DNA from: Amycolatopsis suaedae
GTDB taxonomy: Bacteria; Actinomycetota; Actinomycetes; Mycobacteriales; Pseudonocardiaceae
Reading direction: 5' to 3'
Length of the DNA: 64,000 nt
Assembly: GCF_004214935.1 (NCBI RefSeq)
Contig: NZ_SFCC01000024.1
Span: forward strand, 1 to 64,000
Below are positions 17,679-25,957 of this stretch, one piece after another (the stretch's first letter is position 1; every line of letters starts with the position of its first letter). The position numbers and the translations under genes are program-made. The notes beneath the pieces were generated by a model. It was not told the DNA's origin. It made no database searches and was given only the letters and a program-made list of their open reading frames with translations.

Positions 17679-18322
17679 TCCGGGTGCTGATCGTCGACGA
17701 CGAGGTGCTGGTGCGGGCCGGGTTCCGGATGATCCTGCAGGCGGCCGACGACATCGAGATCGTCGCCGAGGCGAGCGATGGGAAGGAGGCGGTGGACGCC
17801 GTCCTGAAGCACTGGCCGGACGTGGTGCTGATGGACGTGCGGATGTCCGGAATGGACGGACTGCGAGCGCTGCAGGAGATCAGCAGGCTCCCGAAGGCGC
17901 CGAAGGTGATCATGCTGACGACGTTCGACCTGGACGACTACGTGCACACGGCCCTGCGGGCCGGGGCGTCCGGGTTCCTGCTGAAGGACACCTCGCCGCA
18001 CGACCTGATGTCGGCCGTGCGGACGGTGGCGGCCGGCAGCGCGATGCTGTCGCCCACGGTGACCAAGCGGCTGATCGACGAGTTCGCCGGGCGCGAGCCC
18101 GGCCGTACCCGGCAGGCACGCGAGCAGCTGGCCACGCTCACCGGCAGGGAGATGGACGTCCTCAACGGGGTGGCCGACGGTCTGTCCAACGCGGAGATCG
18201 CCAAGCAGCTGTCGATGAGCGAGGCGACGGTGAAGGCACACGTGAGCAGAACCCTGACCAAGCTCGGGCTGGCCAACCGGGTTCAGGCGGCGATGGTGGC
18301 CCGCGACGCCGCCGGGTGGTGA
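17675..18322 (+). CDS. NarL/LuxR-family response regulator
   Basis: A 215-residue regulator with an N-terminal receiver and a C-terminal helix-turn-helix. Acidic residues are in IVDDEVLV, the phospho-Asp in VLMDVRMSGMDG, then Thr in MLTTFD and Lys in LLKDTSP. The LuxR-type domain has LTGREMDVLNGVADGLSNAEIA... and ATVKAHVSRTL. It is co-translated with the upstream kinase and is the likely controller of the divergent ABC/FtsX pair. Confidence 0.92.
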   Translation: MIRVLIVDDEVLVRAGFRMILQAADDIEIVAEASDGKEAVDAVLKHWPDVVLMDVRMSGMDGLRALQEISRLPKAPKVIMLTTFDLDDYVHTALRAGASGFLLKDTSPHDLMSAVRTVAAGSAMLSPTVTKRLIDEFAGREPGRTRQAREQLATLTGREMDVLNGVADGLSNAEIAKQLSMSEATVKAHVSRTLTKLGLANRVQAAMVARDAAGW

Positions 18323-18340
18323 GGCGGCGCCGCGGGTGGC

Positions 18341-18760
18341 TCAGCTGTCGACCGACAGCGCCTGGACGAGGTCGCCGACCTCCGGGTCCTTCAGTGCCCG
18401 GGCGACGTCGGCCTGCGCGACGATGCCGACCAGGTCGTGGCCGTCGATGACCGGCAGCCTGCGGACCTTGTGGTTGGTCATGGTCGCCAGGATCTCGCCG
18501 GCGTCGTCGTCCGCGCCGATCGTGACCGCCTCGCCCTGGGCGAGGTCGCCTGCCCGGACCGCCATCGGGTCCTTGCCCTCGGCGAGGACCTTCACGACGA
18601 TGTCGCGGTCGGTCAGCATGCCCTTGAGGCGGTTGTCCTCGCCGCAGATCGGCAGGGCGCCGACGCCATGCTGGGCCATCTGCGCGGCCGCGTCACGCAC
18701 CGAATCGCTGGTGCGTACGCAGGTCGGGTCGGGTGTCATGATGTCGCGTGCCTTGGTCAT
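18341..18760 (-). CDS. Tandem CBS-domain protein (HRP1-like)
   Basis: A 139-residue protein made of two CBS domains. ARDIMTPDPTCV opens the first, which holds GALPICGEDNRLKGMLTDRD; the second has VRRLPVIDGHDLVGIVAQAD. The layout and many residues match hypoxic response protein 1 (Rv2626c) of M. tuberculosis, a dormancy-regulon protein. CBS pairs usually bind adenine nucleotides, but the partner here is unknown. The start has a good AAAGGA site. It is last in a minus-strand set with the DUF3618 and holin-X genes. Confidence 0.88.
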   Translation of the reverse strand: MTKARDIMTPDPTCVRTSDSVRDAAAQMAQHGVGALPICGEDNRLKGMLTDRDIVVKVLAEGKDPMAVRAGDLAQGEAVTIGADDDAGEILATMTNHKVRRLPVIDGHDLVGIVAQADVARALKDPEVGDLVQALSVDS

Positions 18761-18786
18761 GAGAGGTCCTTTCTCCGTAGCGGGCG

Positions 18787-19035
18787 TCAGCTGTCGTGCT
18801 TGCGGTGCATCAGCAGGCGGGCCACCACGACCACCAGCACGAGGCCGCCGGCCAGCAGTGGCGCGCGGACCCGCAGCCACACCCGGGTCTCCGCGTCGAC
18901 CTTGCGCCACAAGGCCGTGAGCGTCTCGTCCAGCTCGCGCCGGGTCAGCTCCGCGTCGAGGCGGGCCTGGTCGACATCGTGCGGGAAGTCCTCCCACTGC
19001 TGGCGGTCCTGCTGGGTCCGGTGGGCGCCCGTCAT
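18787..19035 (-). CDS. DUF3618 small membrane protein
   Basis: An 82-residue protein. The N-terminal half is a charged amphipathic region (DQARLDAELTRRELDETLTAL) matching DUF3618, followed by one membrane segment at about 57-76 and a short basic tail RKHDS. Function is unknown; the family commonly sits next to holin-X proteins, as here. Its ATG overlaps the stop of the upstream gene (ATGA), so the two are co-translated. Confidence 0.8.
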   Translation of the reverse strand: MTGAHRTQQDRQQWEDFPHDVDQARLDAELTRRELDETLTALWRKVDAETRVWLRVRAPLLAGGLVLVVVVARLLMHRKHDS

Positions 19036-19460
19036 GTGCGTGCCTTCTCTCGTGACTCACCGATCGTCTCCAGATCGGCCCGTACTCCCGCGGCGGCTTC
19101 CTCGGGTACCGGTGGTGCTCCCTTGCGGACCTGGCTCACCCCGGCGGCGCCGAACAACGCGGCCAGCACGAGGAACGCGCCACCCACCACGAGGGCGGCC
19201 GCCCAGGCCGGCATCGCGGTGGCCAGCCCCAGTACCGCGGCGGCCACCAGTGTCGCCGCGCCGAAGAAGGCGAGAACGACCGCGAAGCCGGACAGGCCGG
19301 CGCCGCGGGTCAGCCGGGTGATCTTGGCTCGCACCTCGGCGACGGCGAGCCGTAGTTCGTCCCGCACCAGTCGGCTCACCTGCGAGGACAGGTCGCTGAC
19401 CAGCGCAGCGATCGACCGGTCGGTGCCGGTCGCCGTTCCGTTCGCTGTCTGCTCGGTCAT
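19032..19460 (-). CDS. Actinobacterial holin-X (holin superfamily III) membrane protein
   Basis: About 142 residues. A helical N-terminus SIAALVSDLSSQVSRLVRDE, then two hydrophobic hairpin segments (about 58-82 and 88-110), then a charged tail. This matches the actinobacterial holin-X/DUF1469 family. Despite the name it is a chromosomal membrane protein and not evidence of a phage. It heads the set with DUF3618 and the CBS protein. GTG 19466 is an alternative start. Confidence 0.78.
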   Translation of the reverse strand: MTEQTANGTATGTDRSIAALVSDLSSQVSRLVRDELRLAVAEVRAKITRLTRGAGLSGFAVVLAFFGAATLVAAAVLGLATAMPAWAAALVVGGAFLVLAALFGAAGVSQVRKGAPPVPEEAAAGVRADLETIGESREKART

Positions 19461-19531
19461 GGCCACCGGTTACCCGGCACGGCCGGTGACTAACCGGTTT
19501 CCACGCTCCGGTGTGGTGGTAACCGGGATTC

Positions 19532-20173
19532 ATGCCGCGCACAGCCGACTCCACGGGCACCGCCGCCGACTTCGTCCCGGACAGCCGCGGCCTGCGCGCG
19601 CTGCGGTCGGCTGCCGCCGGCTGCCGTGGCTGCGGGCTGTACCGCGACGCCACGCAGACCGTGTTCGGCGAGGGGCCGCGGCAGGCCAGGGCCATGCTGG
19701 TGGGGGAGCAGCCCGGCGACCGGGAGGACGTCGAGGGCGCGCCGTTCGTCGGCCCGGCGGGGCGCCTGCTCGACCGAGCGCTGGACGACAGCGGTATCGA
19801 GCGCGATCAGGTGTACCTGACCAACGCGGTCAAGCATTTCAAGTTCGTGCCCGCCGAGCGCGGCAAGCGCCGCATCCACCAGAAGCCGTCGCGGACCGAG
19901 GTCGTCGCCTGCCGGCCGTGGCTGCTCGCCGAGATCGACGCCGTCCGCCCGGAGTTGCTGGTGCTGCTGGGCGCGACGGCGGCGCAGGCGGTGCTGGGCG
20001 CGTCCTTCCGGCTCACCCGGCATCGCGGCGAAGTTCTCGAACTGCCCGCCGAGTTCGGCAGCGCGCGGGGAATGGCGACCGTGCACCCGTCGGCCGTGCT
20101 GCGCGCGCCCGACCGGGACGAGGCCTACGCCGCCTTCGTCGACGACCTCACCGCCGCGGCCCGGCGCCTCTAA
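19532..20173 (+). CDS. udgX: UdgX-type uracil-DNA glycosylase
   Basis: A 213-residue family 4/5-like uracil-DNA glycosylase. The water-activating motif is GEQPGDRED (58-66) and the second active-site motif is VHPS (184-187). It also has the loop KRRIHQKP (112-119), which defines UdgX. In the M. smegmatis enzyme the His of this loop becomes covalently bonded to the deoxyribose after uracil is cut out, leaving protein trapped on DNA. Cys31, Cys34 and Cys127 are candidate Fe-S ligands. It is convergent with the hydrolase-like gene, sharing four bases. Confidence 0.9.
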   Translation: MPRTADSTGTAADFVPDSRGLRALRSAAAGCRGCGLYRDATQTVFGEGPRQARAMLVGEQPGDREDVEGAPFVGPAGRLLDRALDDSGIERDQVYLTNAVKHFKFVPAERGKRRIHQKPSRTEVVACRPWLLAEIDAVRPELLVLLGATAAQAVLGASFRLTRHRGEVLELPAEFGSARGMATVHPSAVLRAPDRDEAYAAFVDDLTAAARRL

Positions 20174-20667
20174 GCGTCCAGTTCGGCCAGCGTCCGTTCC
20201 ACAGCCGCCACCACGTCCGGATGTCCCAGCGGCAACGGCGGCGGCACCCGGTCGCGGGGGCCGCCGGTGCTGTGCGCGACCACCCGGACGTCGACCGGGA
20301 TCCGCGCCGGTTCCTCCTCGGGATCGACCAGCAGCAGCGACCGCACCGTGTCGGCGTGCCGCCCGGCCAGCGCCACCGCCGTGCCCGCCGCGGGACCGCT
20401 GGCCAGCAGGTCCACCGTGCCGCCCAGCGCGGACGGGTCGGTCAGCATCTCCTCCGCCGCCGACAGCGCGCCGTCGGTCGGCAGGCGGAACCACACCACT
20501 TGCCGCCGCGTGGTGACGTCCCGCCAGCTCGCGGGCAGCCCCTCGTGGTTGGCCGCACCCGCCGGGTCCAGCACCAGCAGCGCCGGTGCCCCGGCCGCGC
20601 CCTCCCACACGGTCGGCGGGCCCTGCTCGCGTACCGGGTCGTTGTCGATGTTGTCGGCCTGGTTCAT
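20170..20667 (-). CDS. Short alpha/beta hydrolase-like protein lacking the nucleophile
   Basis: A 165-residue protein whose middle, VDLLASGPAAGTAVALAG, and the following VRSLLLVDPEEEP read like the nucleophile-elbow region of an alpha/beta hydrolase. Where GxSxG is expected there is GPAAG (91-95), so Ser is replaced by Ala93. It is also much shorter than an active hydrolase and has no obvious catalytic His. It may be a non-catalytic partner. Its ATG overlaps the acetate kinase stop (ATGA), making it the fourth gene of the oxidase-phosphoketolase-kinase operon. Confidence 0.7.
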   Translation of the reverse strand: MNQADNIDNDPVREQGPPTVWEGAAGAPALLVLDPAGAANHEGLPASWRDVTTRRQVVWFRLPTDGALSAAEEMLTDPSALGGTVDLLASGPAAGTAVALAGRHADTVRSLLLVDPEEEPARIPVDVRVVAHSTGGPRDRVPPPLPLGHPDVVAAVERTLAELDA

Positions 20668-21770
20668 ACCGGGGTCCCTTCCCGGTCGCTGACGCCCTGC
20701 CGGGCGGCGACCGCGGCCAGTTGCAGTTCCTCCCGCGAACGCACGGTCAGCACCGGCACGCCCGAGGAGCTGATCACCGCGTCCTCCTCGCGGCGCGAGT
20801 CGAGTCCGCTGTGGACTCCCAATGTGCCGAGGCCGGCACACACCGCCTCGGTCACCTCCGGCTGGTCCCAGCCGATGTCGCCGGTGAACACCACGGCGTC
20901 CAGCCGCTCCAGGCTGGTGGCCAGCGCGCCCAGTTCGCGGCGCACCCGGTGGCAGAACACGTCCAGGGCCAGCCGGGCGGCGGGTGAACCGTCGGCGACC
21001 AGGTCCCTAGTGTCCGCCGACAACCCGCCGGACAGCCCGAGCAGCCCGGACGCGTGCTGCAGCTGCTCGGAGACCTCGCCGGGCTCCAGCCCGCGCTCCT
21101 CCAGCAGCCAGAACAGCAGCCCCGGATCCACCGAGCCGGACCGGGTCGACATGGCCATGCCCTCCAGCGGGGTGAACCCCATCGACGTGTCGGCACTGCG
21201 GCCATCGCGCACCGCGCAGGCCGAGCAGCCGCCGGACAGGTGCGCGATCAGCACCTGCAGCTCCCCGGCGGGCCGGTCCAGCAGCTCGGCCGCCCGCCGC
21301 AGCGCCCAGCCGTAGGACAGGCCGTGGAAGCCGTAGCGGCGCACGCCCCACTCCCGCCACGACGCCGGCACCGGGTAGGTGTACGCGGCTTCGGGCAGGT
21401 CGCGGTGGAACGCCGTGTCCGGGCAGATCAGCTGCACCCGGTCGGGCAGCCGGTCGTGCAGGAAGTCCAGCAGCGCCAGCGTCTTCGGTACGTGCGCGGG
21501 CGCCAGCGGAGCCGCCGACCGCAGCGCCTCGCGCACGGTCTCGTCGACGACGGCGGGCTCGGTGATCTTCCCGGCGTGCACCACCCGGTGCGCGATCAGG
21601 CTGATCGGCTCGGCGGGCAGCCGGTCCAGCAGTTCCCCGAGCGCGCGCAGCGCCTCCTCGGAGTCGGCGGGCTGCCCGGTCTCCAGTTCGTCGACGACCC
21701 GCTCGTCGGTCGTGTCGACCAGATGCGCCCGCAGGCTGGACGAGCCGGGATTGACGGTCAGGACGAGCAC
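20664..21770 (-). CDS. ackA: Acetate kinase-like protein (divergent)
   Basis: About 368 residues, shorter than the usual 390-400. It has the acetokinase landmarks: VNPGSSS with Asn7, IAHRVVHAG with Arg62, PDTAFH with Asp118, RYGFHGLS with His149 and STRSGSVDPG with Arg210. Two conserved loops differ. The phosphate loop reads HLSGG instead of HLGNG. The TGGIGEN loop reads TGDIGWD, putting Trp301 where the Mg-binding Glu of known acetate kinases sits. It may use another substrate or be weakly active. GTG 21770 overlaps the phosphoketolase end by 13 bases. It should convert acetyl phosphate and ADP to acetate and ATP. Confidence 0.82.
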   Translation of the reverse strand: MLVLTVNPGSSSLRAHLVDTTDERVVDELETGQPADSEEALRALGELLDRLPAEPISLIAHRVVHAGKITEPAVVDETVREALRSAAPLAPAHVPKTLALLDFLHDRLPDRVQLICPDTAFHRDLPEAAYTYPVPASWREWGVRRYGFHGLSYGWALRRAAELLDRPAGELQVLIAHLSGGCSACAVRDGRSADTSMGFTPLEGMAMSTRSGSVDPGLLFWLLEERGLEPGEVSEQLQHASGLLGLSGGLSADTRDLVADGSPAARLALDVFCHRVRRELGALATSLERLDAVVFTGDIGWDQPEVTEAVCAGLGTLGVHSGLDSRREEDAVISSSGVPVLTVRSREELQLAAVAARQGVSDREGTPV

Positions 21771-24052
21771 TGCGACCACCTCCACTCGGTGAACTCCGGC
21801 GGGTCCGCGCCGTCGGCGTAGGCCCTGGCCACCAGTTCCTTTCGCGTGCGCAGCAGGCCCTGCGCGACGGCACCACCTGCCGACGACCACCCGGCGGCGT
21901 GCCGCACCGCGGCGGCGGCCAGGTCGTAGCGGCTCATCCGGTTGTCCGCCAGCAGGTCCAGCGGCGTCGTCGTGGTGCCCTCCTCCAGGTAGCCGTGGAC
22001 GTGGAACCGGTTGGGCCGGGGCCGGCCGTGCAGCACCTCGTGCACCGCCGACGGGTAACCGTGGAAGGCGAACACCACCGGGACGCCGGTGCCGAAGCAC
22101 GCGGCGAACTCACGCTCGTCCATGCCGTGCGGATGCCGCCGCGACGGCGCCAGGGTGAGCAGGTCGACCACGTTGACCACCCGCACCCGCAGCGCGGGCG
22201 CCCGCTCCCGCAGCAGCGTCACCGCGGCCAGGGTCTCGACGGTGGGGGTGGTGCCCGCGCAGGCGAGCACCACGTCGGGCCGCCCGGGATCACCGGTGCA
22301 GGCCCACTCCCAGACCCCCGCCCCGGCTCGGCAGTGCCGCTCGGCCGCGTCCAGGTCCAGCCACTGCGGACCGCTCTGCTTGCCCGCCACCACCACGTTG
22401 ATCAGGCCGGTCGAGGCCAGGCAGTCGCGCAGCGTCACCAGCAGCGTGTTGGCGTCCGGCGGCAGGTAGACTCTGGCGACGCCCTCCTTCTTGGTCAGCA
22501 TGGCGTTGATGAACCCGGGACCCTGGTGGCTGTAGCCGTTGTGCTCCTGACGCCAGCCGTCGCTGGTGAGCAGGTAGTTCAGGCTCGCCACCGGTGCGCG
22601 CCAGGGCACCTCGCCGGACATCTTCAGGAACTTGGCGTATTGGTTGACCATTCCGTCCACAATGGACACGAAGGCCTCATAGCAGGGGAACAGGCCGTGC
22701 CTGCCGGTGAGCAGGTAACCCTGCAGCCAGCCCTGGCACAGGTGCTCCGACAGCACCTCCATCACCCTGCCGCCCGCGGCCAGGTGCTCGGCGTACTCGC
22801 CGGTCTCGCCGGTGAACGCCCGCGACGTCGCCGACAGCAGCGCCCCGAGGTTGTTGGACTCCAGTTCGTCCGGGCACACCACGCGGAAGTCGCGGCGCCG
22901 CTCGGTGGCCCGCATCAGCTCGGCCAGCCACTCACCCGCCGTCGCGGTGGCACTCACCTCGGTGCCGAGGCCGACGGCGAACTTCTCCAGCGGCGGCAGC
23001 GGCAGGTCGCGGCGCAGCCGCCCGCCGTTGGCCTGCGGGACCGAGCCCAGCCGCAGATCGCCCTCGGGCGCCAGCGCGGTCAGGTCACCGGCGGGGCTGC
23101 CGTCGGCGCCGAACAGCTCCTCCGGCCGGTAGGAGCGCAGCCAGTGCTCCAGGGCGGCCAGCTCGGCCGGATCGTCGGCGGCGTGCTCCAGCGGAACCTG
23201 GTGGGCGTGGAACGTCCCGGCCAGCGGCGTGCCGCCCGGGTCGGTATCCGGCGCGCCCATGCCCTTCGGGCTGCGCAGCACCAGCATCGGCGGACGCTCG
23301 GCGTCCCGGTCGGCCCAGGCGCCGTCCAGCGCGGACGCCCAGGCCGCGTCCGGATCGTCTGCGGCGGCCACGTCGACGATCCGGGGCGACCAGCCGCAGC
23401 CGGTGAAGTACGCGGTCAGCTGCTCGTCGGGCATCGTGCCGTACACGGTCGGCGAGGCGATCTTGTAACCGTTGAGGTGCAGGATCGGCAGGACCCGCCC
23501 GCCGGTGGCCGGGTCCAGGAACCGCGGGCAATGCCAGGACGCCGCGGTCGGCCCGGTCTCCGCCTCGCCGTCGCCGACCACGCACGCCACCAGCAGTTCC
23601 GGGTCGTCCAGTGCCGCGCCGAACGCCGTCGCCAGCGCGTAACCCAGCTCGCCGCCCTCGTGGATGACGCCGGGCACCTCGGGGGAGAGGTGGCTGGGAA
23701 AGCCGCCCGGCCAGGAGAACCGGCGCACCAGCTCGGCCAGCCCGCGCCCGTCCGGGCTCAGCGCCGGGTCGACGTCGGCGTGCGTGCCCTCCAGCCACAG
23801 GTTGGCGTGCACGGCCGGGGCGCCGTGGCCGGGACCGGTCACCAGCAGGGTGCGCTGCCCGGTCCGCCGCACCAGCCCGTTCAGTCCACTGTAGACAAGG
23901 TTGAGGCCGGGGCAGGTGCCCCAGTGGCCCAGCGGCCTCGGCTTGAGATGCTCCGGCCGCAACGGTTCGCGCAGCAGCACGTTGTCCCGCAGGTAGATCT
24001 GCGCCACCGACAGGTAGTCGCAGGCGGCCCGGTAGCGGGCGGGCGCCGTCAC
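21758..24052 (-). CDS. xfp: Xylulose-5-phosphate/fructose-6-phosphate phosphoketolase
   Basis: A 764-residue thiamine-diphosphate enzyme. It splits xylulose 5-phosphate (or fructose 6-phosphate) with phosphate into acetyl phosphate and glyceraldehyde 3-phosphate (or erythrose 4-phosphate). Motifs are GHWGTCPGLNLVYSGLN near 43-59, GPGHGAPA, the ThDP-binding GDGEAETGP, LHLNGYKI, the catalytic Glu region DELESNN, and EHNGYSHQGPGFI. It lies between the pyruvate oxidase-like gene (ATGA overlap) and the acetate kinase gene (13-base overlap), so all are made together as an acetyl-phosphate route. Confidence 0.92.
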   Translation of the reverse strand: MTAPARYRAACDYLSVAQIYLRDNVLLREPLRPEHLKPRPLGHWGTCPGLNLVYSGLNGLVRRTGQRTLLVTGPGHGAPAVHANLWLEGTHADVDPALSPDGRGLAELVRRFSWPGGFPSHLSPEVPGVIHEGGELGYALATAFGAALDDPELLVACVVGDGEAETGPTAASWHCPRFLDPATGGRVLPILHLNGYKIASPTVYGTMPDEQLTAYFTGCGWSPRIVDVAAADDPDAAWASALDGAWADRDAERPPMLVLRSPKGMGAPDTDPGGTPLAGTFHAHQVPLEHAADDPAELAALEHWLRSYRPEELFGADGSPAGDLTALAPEGDLRLGSVPQANGGRLRRDLPLPPLEKFAVGLGTEVSATATAGEWLAELMRATERRRDFRVVCPDELESNNLGALLSATSRAFTGETGEYAEHLAAGGRVMEVLSEHLCQGWLQGYLLTGRHGLFPCYEAFVSIVDGMVNQYAKFLKMSGEVPWRAPVASLNYLLTSDGWRQEHNGYSHQGPGFINAMLTKKEGVARVYLPPDANTLLVTLRDCLASTGLINVVVAGKQSGPQWLDLDAAERHCRAGAGVWEWACTGDPGRPDVVLACAGTTPTVETLAAVTLLRERAPALRVRVVNVVDLLTLAPSRRHPHGMDEREFAACFGTGVPVVFAFHGYPSAVHEVLHGRPRPNRFHVHGYLEEGTTTTPLDLLADNRMSRYDLAAAAVRHAAGWSSAGGAVAQGLLRTRKELVARAYADGADPPEFTEWRWSQCSS

Positions 24053-25830
24053 CTCAGCAGCTCCTGGAACTTCGTCTTGACGCCCTGCGTGACCAGGTGC
24101 CAGGCGTTGGGGTCGCCCCGCAGCACCGCCTCGGTCATCGACTTCACCTGCTCGAACGTGGCGTGCGGCGGGATCGGCGGGACCTCCGGGTCACAGCGGA
24201 CGTCCAGCACGGCCGGCCGGTCGGCGGCCAGCGCGTCGTCCCACGCGGACCCCAGCGCCTCCGGGGTGTCCACGGCGATGCCACGCAGGCCGATGCCGCG
24301 GGCGAAGTCGGCGTAGGACACCTCGGGCAGCGTCTGCGACTGCTCGAACTTCGGCGAGCCACCCATCGCCCGCAGCTCCCAGGTGACCTGGTTGAGGTCG
24401 CCGTTGTGGAACACGCAGACCACCAGCCGCTGGTCGGGCCAGCGGTCCCGGTAGCGGGCGATGGTCAGCAGCTCGGCCATGCCGTTCATCTGCATCGCGC
24501 CGTCGCCGACCAGCGCCACCACCGGCCGGTCCGGGCAGGCGAACTTGGCGCCGATGGCGTACGGCACGCCGGGGCCCATCGTGGCCAGTGTGCCGGACAG
24601 CGACCCGCGCATCGTGCCGCGGAAGCGCAGGTTGCGCGCGTACCAGTTGGTCGACGACCCGGAGTCGGCCGTGACCAGGGCGTTGTCCGGGATCCGCTGG
24701 GACAGCTCGTGCACCACCCGCATCGGGTTCACCGGGTCGGCGTCGAGCATGGCCTGCCGCTCCAGCGTCTCGTACCAGCGCGTCACCGACTTCTCCACGC
24801 CGTCGCGCCACGAGCGCTCGGTCTTGCGCTCCAGCAACGGAAGCAGTGCCCGCAGTGTGCCTCCGGCGTCGCCGAGCAGGGTGGACTCGACGGGGTAACG
24901 CAGGCCGAGGAACCGCGCGTCGTCGTCGATCTGCACCGCGCGCGCCTGGCCGAACTCGGGCAGGAACTGCGAGTAGGGCATGTTCGACCCGACGATCAGC
25001 AGCGTGTCGCAGCCCTGCATCAGCTCGTAGGTCGGCCGCGTGCCCAGCAGGCCGATCGAGCCGGTGACGTAGGGCAGGTCGTCGGGCAGGACGTCCTTGC
25101 CCAGCAACGCCTTCGCCACGCCCGCGCCGGTCAGCTCGGCGACCTCGCGGAGCTCGGCCGCCGCGTCGCGGGCGCCCTGGCCGGCCAGGATGGCCACCTT
25201 GCTGCCCTCGTTGAGGATCGCCGCGGCGTGTTCCAGCTCCTCGGCCGGCGGGACGGCCGTGCTGCGCAGCGACGCGGGCGGGCTGGACGGCACGTGCTTG
25301 AACGCGTGCTCCGGCGGCGAGTACTTCTCCTCCTGCAGGTCGTTCGGGATGATCAGCGCGGTCGGCGCCCGGCGCACCAGCGCCGTGCGCAGGGCCCGGT
25401 CCAGCGCGTTGGGCAGCTGCTCGGCGACGTTGACCTCCACCAGGTACTCGCCGGCGACGTCGCGGTAGAGCGCCTGCAGGTCGACCTCCTGCTGGTAGCT
25501 GCCACCCATCGCGCTGCGCGCGGTCTGCCCGACGATGGCGACCACCGGAACGTGGTCGAGCTTGGCGTCGTAGAGCCCGTTGAGCAGGTGGATGGCACCC
25601 GGGCCGGAAGTCGCCATGCATACGCCGACCCCGCCGCCGAACTTGGCGTAGCCCACCGCCTGGAACGCCGACATCTCCTCGTGCCGGGACTGCACGAACC
25701 GGGGCCGGTCGCCGGCGTCGCGGAACGCCGCGACCAGCCCGTTGATGCCGTCACCGGGGTAGGCGAAGACCTGTTCGACACCCCATTCACGCAGGCGGGC
25801 CAGTACGAAGTCGGCAACGGTGTCAGCCAT
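24049..25830 (-). CDS. poxB: Thiamine-pyrophosphate enzyme, pyruvate oxidase type
   Basis: A 593-residue three-domain ThDP enzyme. The catalytic Glu is in SRHEEMSAFQA (N-terminal Pyr domain), ATSGPGAIHLLNG follows, the central domain carries GSNMPYSQFLPEFGQA, and the C-terminal PP domain binds Mg-ThDP with GDGAMQMNGMAELLT. Closest in character to actinobacterial pyruvate oxidase/dehydrogenase proteins annotated poxB; acetolactate synthase is less likely since no small subunit is present. If it is phosphate-dependent it makes acetyl phosphate from pyruvate, the same product as the next gene; if quinone-linked it makes acetate. It heads the four-gene operon. Confidence 0.85.
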   Translation of the reverse strand: MADTVADFVLARLREWGVEQVFAYPGDGINGLVAAFRDAGDRPRFVQSRHEEMSAFQAVGYAKFGGGVGVCMATSGPGAIHLLNGLYDAKLDHVPVVAIVGQTARSAMGGSYQQEVDLQALYRDVAGEYLVEVNVAEQLPNALDRALRTALVRRAPTALIIPNDLQEEKYSPPEHAFKHVPSSPPASLRSTAVPPAEELEHAAAILNEGSKVAILAGQGARDAAAELREVAELTGAGVAKALLGKDVLPDDLPYVTGSIGLLGTRPTYELMQGCDTLLIVGSNMPYSQFLPEFGQARAVQIDDDARFLGLRYPVESTLLGDAGGTLRALLPLLERKTERSWRDGVEKSVTRWYETLERQAMLDADPVNPMRVVHELSQRIPDNALVTADSGSSTNWYARNLRFRGTMRGSLSGTLATMGPGVPYAIGAKFACPDRPVVALVGDGAMQMNGMAELLTIARYRDRWPDQRLVVCVFHNGDLNQVTWELRAMGGSPKFEQSQTLPEVSYADFARGIGLRGIAVDTPEALGSAWDDALAADRPAVLDVRCDPEVPPIPPHATFEQVKSMTEAVLRGDPNAWHLVTQGVKTKFQELLR

Positions 25831-25877
25831 GGGCCCCGGATACCGCTGGGCCGGACCGGTTAAACAAACGCCGGATC

Positions 25878-25912
25878 TTGTGCCGGTGAAAGCGCTCTCC
25901 TAAGCTGAGCGC
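25878..25912 (+). promoter_or_regulatory. Candidate promoter with LacI-type operator
   Basis: TTGTGC (25878-25883) and TAAGCT (25901-25906) are 17 bases apart. The spacer contains GAAAGCGCTCTC (25888-25899), one base from the palindrome GAAAGCGCTTTC that resembles LacI-family sugar-repressor sites. A second dyad, GCGCTC/GAGCGC, spans 25892-25912. It lies 50 bases upstream of the secreted protein at 25958. Confidence 0.5.
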
Positions 25913-25957
25913 GCCGCCAGACATGACCGCCTGCCACACCCCAACTAGGAGGTTGGA

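Noticed and set aside
19032-19460. Holin-X protein as a sign of a prophage
   Set aside because: No phage structural, integrase or lysis gene is nearby, and this family is a normal chromosomal membrane protein in actinobacteria.
24049-25830. Acetolactate synthase large subunit
   Set aside because: The ThDP fold fits, but there is no small subunit gene, and the operon partners point to pyruvate oxidase-type chemistry.
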